Assembly (NCBI RefSeq): GCF_018986915.1
Contig: NZ_CP076723.1
Location: 1,397,501-1,461,500 of the forward strand
From: Geomonas oryzisoli
GTDB lineage: Bacteria > Desulfobacterota > Desulfuromonadia > Geobacterales > Geobacteraceae
Length of the DNA stretch: 64,000 nucleotides
Direction: 5' to 3'
The notes under the pieces: model-generated
Seen by the model: only the letters and a program-made list of their open reading frames with translations
Database searches by the model: none
What the model was told of the DNA's origin: nothing
Made by a program: the position numbers and the translations under genes
Part shown: positions 29,785 to 38,861 of the stretch, piece after piece
Layout: every line of letters begins with the position of its first letter
Position numbering within the stretch: the first letter of the stretch is position 1

Positions 29785-31959
29785 ATGGACCACATTTCGT
29801 CGAAACTCAGCTCTCTTTTCCCGAGGACGCTATTGTTCCTTGTCCTGCTGTCACCGGTGTGCGTTACTGCCGCACCGATTGGAGAGGGGGCAGGGGGGCA
29901 CACCCTGCCGGGCGGCGACCCGTACCACGTCGGGGCGTCAGTCGCCATTGTTGCACTGGTTGCCCTCCTGATTGTCATGCTGCGCCAGATGCGCCACATC
30001 AGGGAAACTTCCCGGTCGCTCGCCGAAAGCGAGAGGCGCTTCCGTAGCTTGGTAGAGCAGGCCGGTGACGGTTTCGAGTTGCTGGGATCGCAAGGGGAGA
30101 TCCTGGATCTGAACAGCGCCACCAGCAACGGTCTGGGCTTTACCAGGGAAGAGCTCCTCAAAATGAACATCACGGACATCGATCCGCTCCTAAGCAGAGA
30201 GGCTTTCGCTACCCAGTTCGCCTCGCTGATCGATCAGCCGCCGGTTATCTTCGAGTCGGTGCACCAGCGCAAGGATGGATCGACATTTCCGGTCGAGATC
30301 AGGACCTCCGTCTTCAATCTGGGGGGGACGCACGTCGCGCTCGCGCTGACCCGCGACATCACCAAGCGCCGGCAGCAACTGGCCGAACTCGACTACACGA
30401 ACAAGTGTTTCACCCAGGCACTGAACAGCCGCCATCACGTCCTTTACCGTCTCAACGTTGCCGAAGGCCGGTACGACTATTTAAGCCCCGCCTTTGAGCA
30501 GATGACCGGCCATCCCGTCACGGACTTCCAGAAGAACAGCCTTGAAACGCTCAAGGAGTACTTCCATCCCGAAGACAGGGTGCGCATCTTCGCCACCCTG
30601 GACCAGGCCTTTCTGAACCGCACCGCCGCAACCGTCAACCTGGACCTCGAGTACCGTCTCAGGCGGGCCGATGGAGGGTATTGCTGGCTGCGCGATTCGA
30701 CCACCGCATGTTTTGACGATCAAGGTGCCCTCGAATGTTTCTTCGGCTCGGCCCATGACATAACGGAACGCAAGGAGGCCGAGGAGGAACGAAGCCGCCT
30801 GGAGCAGCAGTTGCTCCACACGCAGAAACTGGAAAGTCTCGGCGTGCTGGCGGGAGGCATCGCCCACGATTTCAACAACATCCTCACCAGCATCATCGGC
30901 AATGCCGACCTGGCCCTCGCACGACTCGAACCGGAATCCCCGGTGAAGGAGAACCTGCAGCGGATCGAAAAGTCGGCAGCACGAGCCGCCGACCTTGCCA
31001 AGCAGATGCTCGCCTACTCCGGTAAAGGAAGGTTCATAGTCGAACTTACCGACCTCAACCGCCTGGTAGAAGAGATGAAACATATGCTGGAGGTATCGGT
31101 TTCCAAGAAGGCGGTGGTGAACTACAACCTCACCCGGCCGCTGCCTCTTATTGACGCCGACGCCACACAGATCCGCCAGATCGTCATGAACCTGGTCATC
31201 AATGCCTCCGAGGCCCTCTGCGAGCAGGAAGGTGTGATCGACATCGGAACCGGGAGTGTCCAGTGCGACGAGAACTACCTCCAGGGAACCTGGCTCACAG
31301 ACGCTATCCCGGAAGGGCTCTATGTCTTTGTGGAGGTCACTGACACAGGGTGCGGCATGTCACCGGAGATTGCTGCAAAGATTTTCGACCCCTTCTTCAC
31401 TACCAAATTCACGGGAAGGGGTTTGGGAATGGCTGCTGTACTGGGGATAGTGAGGGGGCACAGGGGTACCATCAAGATTGACAGTGTGCCCAGGCAGGGA
31501 ACCACGTTCAGGGTGCTCCTCCCCGCCAGCGAGAAGGCTCTTAAGGCGGCAGCATCTCCCGCTTGCGAGACCAGGTGGCGCAAAAGCGAAGGAAAGGTTC
31601 TCCTGGTGGACGACGAGGAGGAAGTGCGCAATATCGGCTGCCAGATGCTGCAGGCCCTCGGCTTCACGCCGATCACCGCAGAAAATGGGCGTGAGGCTAT
31701 AGAGGTCTTCAAAAACACACCGGACCTCGTATTGGTAATCCTCGACCTCACCATGCCGCAGATGGACGGGGAACAATGCTTCCGTGAACTGCGTCAGTTG
31801 GACCCGAAGGTGCTCGTGCTCATGGCAAGCGGCTACAGCGCGTGCGAAGTGGCCCCGAAATTCGCCGGCACGGGATTAGCCGGATTCGTGGAGAAGCCTT
31901 TCAACCTGTCCACCCTGAGAAAGGCCATAGAGGGCATTGCCGAAAAAGGCCGGCAGTAA
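29785..31959 (+). CDS. Hybrid sensor histidine kinase with two PAS domains and a receiver
   Basis: 724 aa. A hydrophobic segment (about 13-30) and a second membrane helix (about 49-66) bracket a short periplasmic loop. Two PAS domains follow (about 80-195 and 205-328; both end in the DITxR signature). HisKA has GGIAHDFNNIL with the phosphoacceptor His near residue 360, and the ATPase domain has NLVINASEAL, TDTGCGMS and GRGLGMAAVLG. A C-terminal receiver (about 605-720) keeps VDDEEEV, the phospho-Asp in ILDLTMPQMDG, and Lys in FVEKPF. No output regulator is adjacent, so it likely signals through phosphotransfer to a distant partner. Confidence 0.93.
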   Translation: MDHISSKLSSLFPRTLLFLVLLSPVCVTAAPIGEGAGGHTLPGGDPYHVGASVAIVALVALLIVMLRQMRHIRETSRSLAESERRFRSLVEQAGDGFELLGSQGEILDLNSATSNGLGFTREELLKMNITDIDPLLSREAFATQFASLIDQPPVIFESVHQRKDGSTFPVEIRTSVFNLGGTHVALALTRDITKRRQQLAELDYTNKCFTQALNSRHHVLYRLNVAEGRYDYLSPAFEQMTGHPVTDFQKNSLETLKEYFHPEDRVRIFATLDQAFLNRTAATVNLDLEYRLRRADGGYCWLRDSTTACFDDQGALECFFGSAHDITERKEAEEERSRLEQQLLHTQKLESLGVLAGGIAHDFNNILTSIIGNADLALARLEPESPVKENLQRIEKSAARAADLAKQMLAYSGKGRFIVELTDLNRLVEEMKHMLEVSVSKKAVVNYNLTRPLPLIDADATQIRQIVMNLVINASEALCEQEGVIDIGTGSVQCDENYLQGTWLTDAIPEGLYVFVEVTDTGCGMSPEIAAKIFDPFFTTKFTGRGLGMAAVLGIVRGHRGTIKIDSVPRQGTTFRVLLPASEKALKAAASPACETRWRKSEGKVLLVDDEEEVRNIGCQMLQALGFTPITAENGREAIEVFKNTPDLVLVILDLTMPQMDGEQCFRELRQLDPKVLVLMASGYSACEVAPKFAGTGLAGFVEKPFNLSTLRKAIEGIAEKGRQ

Positions 31960-32132
31960 CGATGTGTTTGTTCAAGCCCCCCCTGATGCTATTACTCCAG
32001 CCTGCTGCACGCATCGCGATTACATGTGGTTCGGAAGTCATAATGATACTGTTCCGAAGGTGATGTTTGACTTAGACGAAATTTTCTCAAACGCCGCCAG
32101 AGGGTACTGTCTCTGGCGGCTGTTGGTTGTCT
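31960..32132. other. Gap after the kinase gene with a stem-loop
   Basis: GCCGCCAGAG and CTCTGGCGGC (about 32093-32120) form a 10-bp stem, followed by weak T content; it probably ends the kinase transcript before the leader element. Confidence 0.55.
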
Positions 32133-32313
32133 GTAGGACCTTTCGTACTTTGACTTTCCGGATTTCAGCTATAGCATTGCACAAGATAAAGCCGAACCTC
32201 GGGTGACCGGGGCACGGGGAACCACGGGACTTCCTCGAGGTTTACTTCCAACAAGTCGGCCGGGCTGCCGGAGCCTCCTTTGCAGGGGGCGTCCAGCGCC
32301 CGGCATTTTTTTT
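32133..32313 (+). ncRNA. Leader element copy 2 (promoter-like block plus terminator hairpin)
   Basis: Block 1 (32133-32180) is identical to copy 1 at 41 of 48 positions, including GTAGGACCTTTCG, TTTGACTTTC and ATAGCATTGC. TTGACT (32150-32155) and TAGCAT (32172-32177) give the same 16-bp spacing. Block 2 starts at CTTCCAACAA (32245) and ends in a hairpin with outer stem GCCGGGC/GCCCGGC and eight T. Against copy 1 the last pair changes from T-A to C-G, a compensatory change. The middle, about 65 bases, is not conserved; here AACCTCG and CGAGGTT can pair. The secreted-protein gene begins 75 bases downstream. Confidence 0.55.
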
Positions 32314-32388
32314 GTCCTTCCTCTACCGACACCGTCTGCTCCAGAACCGGACACTCCACACTTCGCAGTCCCAAAAAGGAGAATAGGT

Positions 32389-33588
32389 ATGAACCTGCAC
32401 GGTTTGGCTACCCCTTTGTTGTTTGGCGCCATCGTCGTCTCCGCCTTGGTCATGAATCTCCATACTGCAGCATGGGCTACCCCGCCTGCCACGGCATCGT
32501 GCGACCAGGGCGACGCCTATGACAAGCTCAAGTGCAAGCACGACGGCGTTGCCAACCAGATCGAGTTCATGACCGGCCTCTTCAAGGAGGGTACCTTGCT
32601 GGGCGACAAGCTCACGGCCGGGCAGCGCGGGCAGATGACGGGCGTAAAAATGAAGACGGATCGCTCCAAGCACAAAAACGGCGCGAACGACTTCAAGAAA
32701 CTGGCGAAGAGCGAGGCGAAGTCCAACAAGAACGCCTGCTACCACGTGCCGCTGACGGCCCAGGACGATGGCAACGGCGACGGTATCTGCGACTATGACC
32801 AGGGCAACCCGAACGCGAAGTGCGCGGCCATCGACCTGGACGACAACAAGAACAAGCAGGCCTGCAATCCGCTCAAGAAAAACAAGGGAAAGGGACAGGA
32901 CGGCCTCGAGTGTGACCAGATATGCAGCCCCGACGAGGCGTTGACCGACTCGGAGCGGTCTGAGATGGAAGCGGAAGCTGCGCCGATAGGCCAGGCCTAC
33001 GATGCTCTGGAGGGCGAGCTTCACAAGGTGAACGGGGACCTGGAAGAGCTGAATAACGCTGCGCCGCAGGCACTGGTTTCCCTGTCCGCACAAGCCGTGC
33101 CGTCCGGTTGCGAAACGCCTGTCACGACACCGGGGTTGGACCTCGCGGCCGGCATACTGAGGCAGGTCTCCGTTACGGCCCGGGGAGTGGCCGGCATGGC
33201 AGGGACCGGCTGTAAGCAGATTGCCGTTGCGCTTGGTTTTGGCGGTAACGGCAGCGTGGTCTGTCTTGTCTTCGAGACCGCCGCGTCCGTCTTGGAAATC
33301 GCCTACACAACGGTGGACGAAATCCTGAAGACTGAAGAAAGCGCGCTGCAGTCGTCGACGCTCACCTGCCTGCAAAAGACCGCCGGCAGCATCGATGACG
33401 GCTTTGCCACCCTCTATACGCAGCACGCCGACATAAAACGCAACGATGACAACAACGCCGCGTCCATCAAGAACAACAGCAATGCCAATACCGCGGCGCT
33501 CATGGAGAGGATCAACCAGTTGCGCAACGAACTGGTGACGATAATGAACACGCCGCAGGGGCAAAGGACGCTATTCCCGGTGAAATAG
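32389..33588 (+). CDS. Secreted hypothetical protein with Cys-rich, calcium-loop-like region
   Basis: 399 aa. I do not recognise the family. A signal peptide is clear (cleavage near AAWA-TP, residue 30). Residues 38-180 hold about nine cysteines and many Lys/Asp/Asn, with DDGNGDGICDYD (126-137) fitting the D-x-N-x-D-G-x-x-D pattern of dockerin or thrombospondin type 3 calcium loops. Residues 180-230 and the C-terminus (355-395) look helical, and an Ala/Gly-rich middle contains further cysteines. Start is ATG at 32389 after AAAAAGGAGAA. Likely periplasmic or extracellular, disulfide-bonded. A terminator follows. Confidence 0.75.
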   Translation: MNLHGLATPLLFGAIVVSALVMNLHTAAWATPPATASCDQGDAYDKLKCKHDGVANQIEFMTGLFKEGTLLGDKLTAGQRGQMTGVKMKTDRSKHKNGANDFKKLAKSEAKSNKNACYHVPLTAQDDGNGDGICDYDQGNPNAKCAAIDLDDNKNKQACNPLKKNKGKGQDGLECDQICSPDEALTDSERSEMEAEAAPIGQAYDALEGELHKVNGDLEELNNAAPQALVSLSAQAVPSGCETPVTTPGLDLAAGILRQVSVTARGVAGMAGTGCKQIAVALGFGGNGSVVCLVFETAASVLEIAYTTVDEILKTEESALQSSTLTCLQKTAGSIDDGFATLYTQHADIKRNDDNNAASIKNNSNANTAALMERINQLRNELVTIMNTPQGQRTLFPVK

Positions 33589-33602
33589 GTTTTATCCGAC
33601 CA

Positions 33603-33634
33603 AAGGCGCCCGGTTTTTATCGGGCGCCTTTTTG
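33603..33634 (+). terminator. Intrinsic terminator after the secreted protein gene
   Basis: AAGGCGCCCG pairs with CGGGCGCCTT over an 8-base loop, followed by TTTG. Confidence 0.9.
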
Positions 33635-33787
33635 TTAAATCCCTTTTGGGGCACTACGGGCTTGGCAGAGGAGATTAATTATTCTTTTATTGCACTGAGA
33701 TATTCGGTATATTGCATTTTTGCCACAAGCAGATCTGGGTGGGACTGTTGCCTTTTGTTCTGGCGGTGCAGACTTGAAGCGTGGGAT

Positions 33788-35950
33788 ATGAGTAATCAAA
33801 GCATCATAGATAGAGTGTCGGGCACGGCTTCATCGCCGCCGCTGGTCAAACTGATCCGCGAGTTGAACGTCTTGCGGCGCAATATGGGCGCTTACCCGCG
33901 GGGGCACCAGGTAATCGATACGTCGCTTGCCCGCGCGCTGAACAGCTACTCAGCTTTCCTGGCCGAGCGGGACGAGGTGGCGTTGGGGGTGGCCGGTTCG
34001 ACTCTATTGCTGGGGGACCAGCCGGTTGAGAAATCCAATCCCGTGATACGGGATTTCGCACGTGTGCTGCACGAACGTGGCATCGGGGCCCTGGTTCTCA
34101 CCCAGGGGCTTACCATGGGGGAGTTGCGCCACTTCACCATCATCCTTGGCAGCAAGCGTGAGAAGATTTTCGGCGCCGGAGGGATTCGGGCGGTATGGGA
34201 AAAGTCCGGCATCACCTCCATTGACATCAGGGAAATACGCTACGATCTCATCGGCGCGAGCGAAGAGGAACTCATCCGCCGGAGGGAGACGGACGGCGGG
34301 CGCGATCTCTGGGAGCGGTTTGCGCTGGCCCTCAAAAACGGTCTGTTCGCCGGCGGCATGCCCGACGGGGAGCTGGCTGACCCGGAATTCCTGGCCGAGG
34401 CGCTGAACCGGCACCTCGGACAGGACGGCCTCGACGCGCTTAAGGATTTCGTCCCCGTCATACTGGAGACCTTTACCCGGGAGGGGGCTGCCCCCACCGA
34501 AGTCAGGGAGCAGACCACCCGCAGGTTCGCCCGGTTCCTCTGCAAGCTAAGCCCTGCCATGCGGCGGCAGTTCCTGGAGGCGGCCTGGACATCCCAAGCC
34601 ATCCCCACCGCGGATCTGGAGTCGATTGTCCGGCAGTTACCCGGCGAGGTTTTGCTCGAAACACTCGAGGAAATCGGCGCGCAACAGGAGAGTATCCCGC
34701 CGTTTCTCCTGCAGTTGCTGCGGCAGCCGAACAACGCGCCCTGCGACGCCGGAGCCCCCCGTCAGGACTTCTCGCAGGAACGCGACTTGCCGGCAAGGAT
34801 TCGAAGCATCCTCAAGGAGCATTCAAGCGAAGAGTACATCCCCGCAAGTTACCAGCAAAAGCTCGACAGGATGATGGAGCCGGACCGGGTTTGCGTCATT
34901 GGCAGCGAAGAAGTACAGGACCTGCTGGAAACCATTGACCAGGCCTGGATGGAAAAGAGGACCGGCGACATCCTGCTGCGTTTCCTGAAATCATTGGACA
35001 GCGAAGGGGAGGAACTGGCCGGCTACGCCCGCAACCTCTACGATATCGGGATCTATTTCCTGCGTACCGGCGACTACCGCGAATTCCTAAAAATCCTGCG
35101 CGAGGTGGCCGGGGGAGGTGTACCCCCGCGGGTGCAAGATGAAGTGATGGCGTTGTTCGCCTGCGAAGAATTTATCGACGAGGTACTGGACGGTCTGGAT
35201 ACTTGGGGCAAGCCGAGGTACGACGACATAGCCGAGGTGATCGCTACTGTCGGCGCCCCTTTCACGGAAGAGCTGCTGGACCGGTTGGGTGAAAGCGAGA
35301 GCATGTCGCTGCGCCGGTTCATGATGGACCGTTTGGTCGAAATCGGTGACCCGGCAACCCCGGCCATCATCAGGCGGCTTTCTGACCGGCGTTGGTACTT
35401 CCTGCGCAACCTCATCATGCTGATCCGGCGCCTTGGCCTTTCCGAAACCGTGGAGCGTCTGCGTGTTTTGGCCCGCCATCGGGACAGGCGGGTCTCGCAA
35501 GAGGCTTTCAGGGCTTTGCTCGAATTCGGGGACGCCGGAGCGGAATTCAAACTGGTTCAGGATCTGGAGAGTCAGAACCGGCAGACGCAATTAGCCGCTT
35601 TGGAGGTCGCCGGCATTGCGGGATCGGCCAAGGTTCTTGCGGCGCTGCACGCGATGCTTGTAAAAGGTGGGAGCTCCGCCAGGGATCTGCAGGTGAAGAG
35701 CCTTGTGGTGCAGGCGCTCGGGGAGATCGGAAATCCCGCGTCCCTTCCCTTGCTGGAAAAGCTCCTTGCCTCCGTCAGCTTCTTGCGTCCGACCCAACTG
35801 TCCAAGCTGAAACTCGACGCGGTGCTCACGCTGCGCCGCTATCCTGCCGAAGCGTCGCGTCCGCTTCTTAAAAAACTGGCCTCGAAGAAGAGTGCGGTTG
35901 GGCGACAGGCGGCGTTGATACTGCGCGGCAGCCAGGGCGGTGCACCATGA
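33788..35950 (+). CDS. HEAT-repeat-like protein with an N-terminal domain shared with its HD-GYP neighbour
   Basis: 720 aa from the ATG at 33788; an open frame extends to 33632 but begins in the preceding terminator. No signal peptide. Residues about 20-130 share a pattern with the next gene's N-terminus: a HLQVV/HQVID-type start, a beta-strand with V-E/A-N/G-x-L-x-L/I-x-G, FARVLHERGI, and GLTMGELRHF. Residues about 480-715 are a series of alpha-helical HEAT-like repeats (PATPAIIRRL, RDRRVSQEAFRALLEFGD, LVVQALGEIGNPASLPLLEKLL). No enzyme motif is visible; HEAT repeats usually mediate protein contacts. The end overlaps the next start by four bases. Confidence 0.75.
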   Translation: MSNQSIIDRVSGTASSPPLVKLIRELNVLRRNMGAYPRGHQVIDTSLARALNSYSAFLAERDEVALGVAGSTLLLGDQPVEKSNPVIRDFARVLHERGIGALVLTQGLTMGELRHFTIILGSKREKIFGAGGIRAVWEKSGITSIDIREIRYDLIGASEEELIRRRETDGGRDLWERFALALKNGLFAGGMPDGELADPEFLAEALNRHLGQDGLDALKDFVPVILETFTREGAAPTEVREQTTRRFARFLCKLSPAMRRQFLEAAWTSQAIPTADLESIVRQLPGEVLLETLEEIGAQQESIPPFLLQLLRQPNNAPCDAGAPRQDFSQERDLPARIRSILKEHSSEEYIPASYQQKLDRMMEPDRVCVIGSEEVQDLLETIDQAWMEKRTGDILLRFLKSLDSEGEELAGYARNLYDIGIYFLRTGDYREFLKILREVAGGGVPPRVQDEVMALFACEEFIDEVLDGLDTWGKPRYDDIAEVIATVGAPFTEELLDRLGESESMSLRRFMMDRLVEIGDPATPAIIRRLSDRRWYFLRNLIMLIRRLGLSETVERLRVLARHRDRRVSQEAFRALLEFGDAGAEFKLVQDLESQNRQTQLAALEVAGIAGSAKVLAALHAMLVKGGSSARDLQVKSLVVQALGEIGNPASLPLLEKLLASVSFLRPTQLSKLKLDAVLTLRRYPAEASRPLLKKLASKKSAVGRQAALILRGSQGGAP

Positions 35951-37077
35951 AAGGCGCTACCAATATCATCCGGCTCCTGCAGTCGGCGAGCGCCAACGCC
36001 GCGCTTTACGACAGCGGGCACCTGCAGGTCGTGAGGCTGGGGAACCAGTTGTTCGAGGAACTGAGCGCGATGCTCGAGGCCTGCGGGGAGCTCTCGGTAA
36101 TCGTGGTGGAAAACGAGCTCATCATCAACGGCACCCCTCAGGAGCACAGCCTGTTCTTGAACCGGTTCGCCACCATGCTCAAGGCTCGCGGCATCGAACA
36201 CCTCAAGTTCCTGCCGGGGATCACCCGCGAGGAGGTGGCCGGTCTCGTCTATCTGCTGAGCGCCGCGGCGGGGCAGGGGGGAGAGGCCGCATCGAGTGAT
36301 CATCTGCGCTTTGGCTGTGTCAAGCTCCCCGTGGTCGGGCACCCTGCCGGAAGCGAGGTGGGGGAGCGGGCTGTCACGGAGGTGCTCAAGGAGCTACGCG
36401 ATCAGGAATTGGATCGTTTCACCGAGATGTACCGGGCGGTGCAGCGACGTCAGCAACTCAAGATAACGGGGATCGCAGAGGTCGTGACGGGATTTGTCGA
36501 ACTGTTCCGCCAGGAGGGTATCTCGTTGCTCGTTCTTGCGGCGCTGAGGGACAACGACGAGTACACGTTCACCCATTCCGCCAACGTCTGCATCCTCAAC
36601 ATCGCACAGGCGATGGCGCTCGGCATCGAGGGACAGCAGCTGAAGGATATTGGCGTAGCCGCCATGCTGCACGATATCGGGAAGTTATTTGTCCCTGAGG
36701 AGATCCTCAACAAGAAGGGGAGGCTGACCGACGAGGAGTTCGAACTGATCAAGAAGCACCCGGTCAGCGGAGCGCGTTACCTGATGGACATCCCGGGGGT
36801 ACCGCGCATGGCTGTCATCGCTGCTTACGAGCACCACGCGAAGTTCAACCTCACTGGCTACCCCGATCTCTCCGCATCTTGGCGGCTCAACCTCAGCAGC
36901 CACCTCACCATGGTGTCCGATTTTTTCGATGCGACAAGGACCCGCAGGTCCTACCGCGAACCTCTCGAGCTTGACCAGATCACGACCATGATGCTCGACA
37001 TGTCGGGAACCGAACTGCACCCGGTACTGACGCGGAACTTTTTCCAGATAGTCGAGGGCGTCAAAAAAGGCTGCTGA
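35947..37077 (+). CDS. HD-GYP domain protein with degenerate GYP motif
   Basis: 376 aa, starting inside the stop of the HEAT gene (ATGA), so translation is coupled. The N-terminal 110 residues match the neighbour's N-terminal domain (VVENELIINGTP, FATMLKARGIEHL, GITREEVAGL). The HD-GYP domain begins near residue 175 and keeps MLHDIGKLFVP (about 239-249), but the second motif is HHAKFNLTGYP, so the D-G of the usual HHExxDGxGYP is replaced. Phosphodiesterase activity may be altered or lost; a role as a c-di-GMP receptor or scaffold is possible (inference). Confidence 0.85.
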   Translation: MKGATNIIRLLQSASANAALYDSGHLQVVRLGNQLFEELSAMLEACGELSVIVVENELIINGTPQEHSLFLNRFATMLKARGIEHLKFLPGITREEVAGLVYLLSAAAGQGGEAASSDHLRFGCVKLPVVGHPAGSEVGERAVTEVLKELRDQELDRFTEMYRAVQRRQQLKITGIAEVVTGFVELFRQEGISLLVLAALRDNDEYTFTHSANVCILNIAQAMALGIEGQQLKDIGVAAMLHDIGKLFVPEEILNKKGRLTDEEFELIKKHPVSGARYLMDIPGVPRMAVIAAYEHHAKFNLTGYPDLSASWRLNLSSHLTMVSDFFDATRTRRSYREPLELDQITTMMLDMSGTELHPVLTRNFFQIVEGVKKGC

Positions 37078-37130
37078 CGGTCAGTGTCGGCCCATGCGCC
37101 GGCGTGAGCCGCACCAGTGTGAAAAAAAAC

Positions 37131-37148
37131 GGCGCCCGTACGGGCGCC
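37131..37148 (-). terminator. Terminator serving the symporter gene (possibly bidirectional)
   Basis: GGCGCCCG and CGGGCGCC flank TA. On the minus strand it is followed by GTTTTTTTTC, placing it 40 bases after the dctA stop. On the plus strand it follows the HD-GYP gene but has no T-run. Confidence 0.85.
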
Positions 37149-37188
37149 GAGTCCTTCTATTATTCCGAATCCTCTGTTCAGTTCGTGA

Positions 37189-38478
37189 CTAATCCTGCAC
37201 CGGCACGGCGGCGAGGACCATCTCTGCGTCCTCTTCCGTTTCCGGCTCGGCCCCGAGATCCCCTTCCCACTTGGCGACGACGGCGGTGGCGATGGAGTTA
37301 CCGATCACGTTGGTCGCGGTACGACCCATGTCGAGGAACTGGTCGATGCCCATGATGAGCAAAAGACCCGCCTCGGGGAGGTTGAACATGGGGAGGGTCG
37401 CCGCAACGACCACCAGCGAGGCACGGGCCACGCCGGCCATACCCTTGCTGGTCAGCATCATCACCAGGAGCAGGGCGATCTGCTTGGAGATGGAAAGCTC
37501 GATGTTGTAGACCTGGGCGATGAAGATGACGGCAAAGGCCTGGTACATCATGGAGCCGTCCAGGTTGAAGGAGTAGCCAAGCGGCAGCACGAAGCCGGAA
37601 ACCTTTTCCTTCACGCCGAAACGCTCCAGGGACTCCAGGGTCTGGGGATAGGCGGCCTCGCTGCTTGCGGTGGAGAAGGCGATCAGCATCGGCTCGCGGA
37701 TCATCTTGAGCAGGGTCCAGGTGGAGTTACGCAGGAACAGGTAGCCGGCACCGATCAGGACGATCCAGAGCACGACCAGACCGACGTAGAAGCTTCCGAT
37801 GAACTTGCCGTAGGTGGTCAGTACACCAAGCCCCTGGACGGTGATGCAGGAAGCCATCGCGGCGAAGACGCCCACCGGGGCGAGACGCATGACGTAGTCG
37901 GTGACCTTGAGCATGATGTGCACCAGCTCCTTCACGAAGGAGACCACGGTCTTGGTGGTGTCGTCCTTGAAGGAGGCGATGGCGAACCCGAAGAAAACGG
38001 AGAAGATCAGGATCTGCAGGATCGAGTTCTTCGCCATGGCGTCGAGGAAGCTGGTCGGGAAGATGTTGGTGACGAAATCTTTGAAGTTGAGGGCGGCGAC
38101 GTTCAGGTTGGTGGTCGCGCCGGTTACCGGGGCCGGGAGAGCGGTGCCGACGCCGGGCTGGAACAGGTTGACGAACACCATGCCCAGTACCAGGGAAATG
38201 ATCGACGCACAGAGGAACCAGGCCATGGCGCGGATGCCGATACGGCCTATCGCTTTGGAGTCGCCGTTGCCGGCGATACCGGAAACGATGGTCCCGAAGA
38301 CCAGGGGGGCGATGATCATCTTGATCAGGCGCAGAAAGACGGACGAGATGATGTCGAAATACCCGGCAATGACTTTGGCGGCCTTGGCGTCGGGCGCGTT
38401 AATGTTACAGAAGTAGCCGACGACGATTCCCAGAATCATCGCCACCAGGATGTAGAGGGTCAGTTTGTTCTTTTTCAT
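37189..38478 (-). CDS. dctA: Dicarboxylate/amino acid:cation symporter (DctA/GltP family)
   Basis: 429 aa inner-membrane protein of the DAACS family. The start MKKNKLTLYILVAMILGIVVG at 38478 is chosen because GGAGAG lies 6-7 bases upstream and the first helix begins there. Characteristic regions: RLIKMIIAPLVFGTIVSGIA, the serine-rich loop AFSTASSEAAYPQTLESL, LPLGYSFNLDGSMMYQ, and MGRTATNVIGNSIA. Substrate is C4-dicarboxylate or glutamate/aspartate; the serine loop alone does not decide. Upstream are genes of a two-component system on the same strand and a sigma-54 promoter, suggesting substrate-induced expression. Confidence 0.88.
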   Translation of the reverse strand: MKKNKLTLYILVAMILGIVVGYFCNINAPDAKAAKVIAGYFDIISSVFLRLIKMIIAPLVFGTIVSGIAGNGDSKAIGRIGIRAMAWFLCASIISLVLGMVFVNLFQPGVGTALPAPVTGATTNLNVAALNFKDFVTNIFPTSFLDAMAKNSILQILIFSVFFGFAIASFKDDTTKTVVSFVKELVHIMLKVTDYVMRLAPVGVFAAMASCITVQGLGVLTTYGKFIGSFYVGLVVLWIVLIGAGYLFLRNSTWTLLKMIREPMLIAFSTASSEAAYPQTLESLERFGVKEKVSGFVLPLGYSFNLDGSMMYQAFAVIFIAQVYNIELSISKQIALLLVMMLTSKGMAGVARASLVVVAATLPMFNLPEAGLLLIMGIDQFLDMGRTATNVIGNSIATAVVAKWEGDLGAEPETEEDAEMVLAAVPVQD

Positions 38479-38861
38479 GCCACACTCTCCTTCAGGTTGA
38501 ATTGCATCGTTGTCCCCAATGTCACAGCTTCCCATAAAATAGTTTTCTACATCCTGCCGTACCCCCGTGATAGCAAGAGGACTGCCAATACGGCAGCGAA
38601 ACGACAAGTGACTGTATTCATATGGTCTTTGCGGGGGGGGGACAGCGCGGAGGCGGCGCAGGGGGGTATAACCTGTCGGCGGCAAAACCGTTTCCGCCGC
38701 TGTTTTCCATAGCAGTTACCGCGGGTTAGGTGCTGTTTGCGAGCGGTTATAGGAAGGGTGCAGGTTATAGGGGTTTGCTGGGGCGGCAGGAGAGGGGAGG
38801 CCCTCCCGGCCGCACAGACGGCGCGAGAGGGTAAAACTGCGTTGGGTGATGGTGATTACGG
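38479..38861. other. 383-bp control region upstream of the symporter gene
   Basis: No gene. Contains the sigma-54 promoter (38572-38587), an inverted repeat CTGCC/GGCAG around it, a poly-G run (about 38632-38640) and direct repeats of GGTTATAGG near 38754-38771 that could be activator sites. Confidence 0.55.
38572..38587 (-). promoter_or_regulatory. Sigma-54 promoter of the symporter gene
   Basis: On the minus strand TGGCAG-TCCTC-TTGCT matches the -24/-12 consensus TGGCAC-N5-TTGCT in all but one position, with the invariant GG and GC correctly spaced. It lies about 94-109 bases before the start codon. An NtrC-type activator gene is located immediately upstream on the same strand. Confidence 0.75.

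Noticed and set aside
30801-31083. Complete two-component pair with a separate regulator near the hybrid kinase
   Set aside because: No response-regulator gene adjoins it; only its own receiver domain is present.
33632-33787. N-terminal extension of the HEAT protein
   Set aside because: The extended start lies in the preceding terminator, and the added residues look non-coding; the ATG at 33788 fits better.
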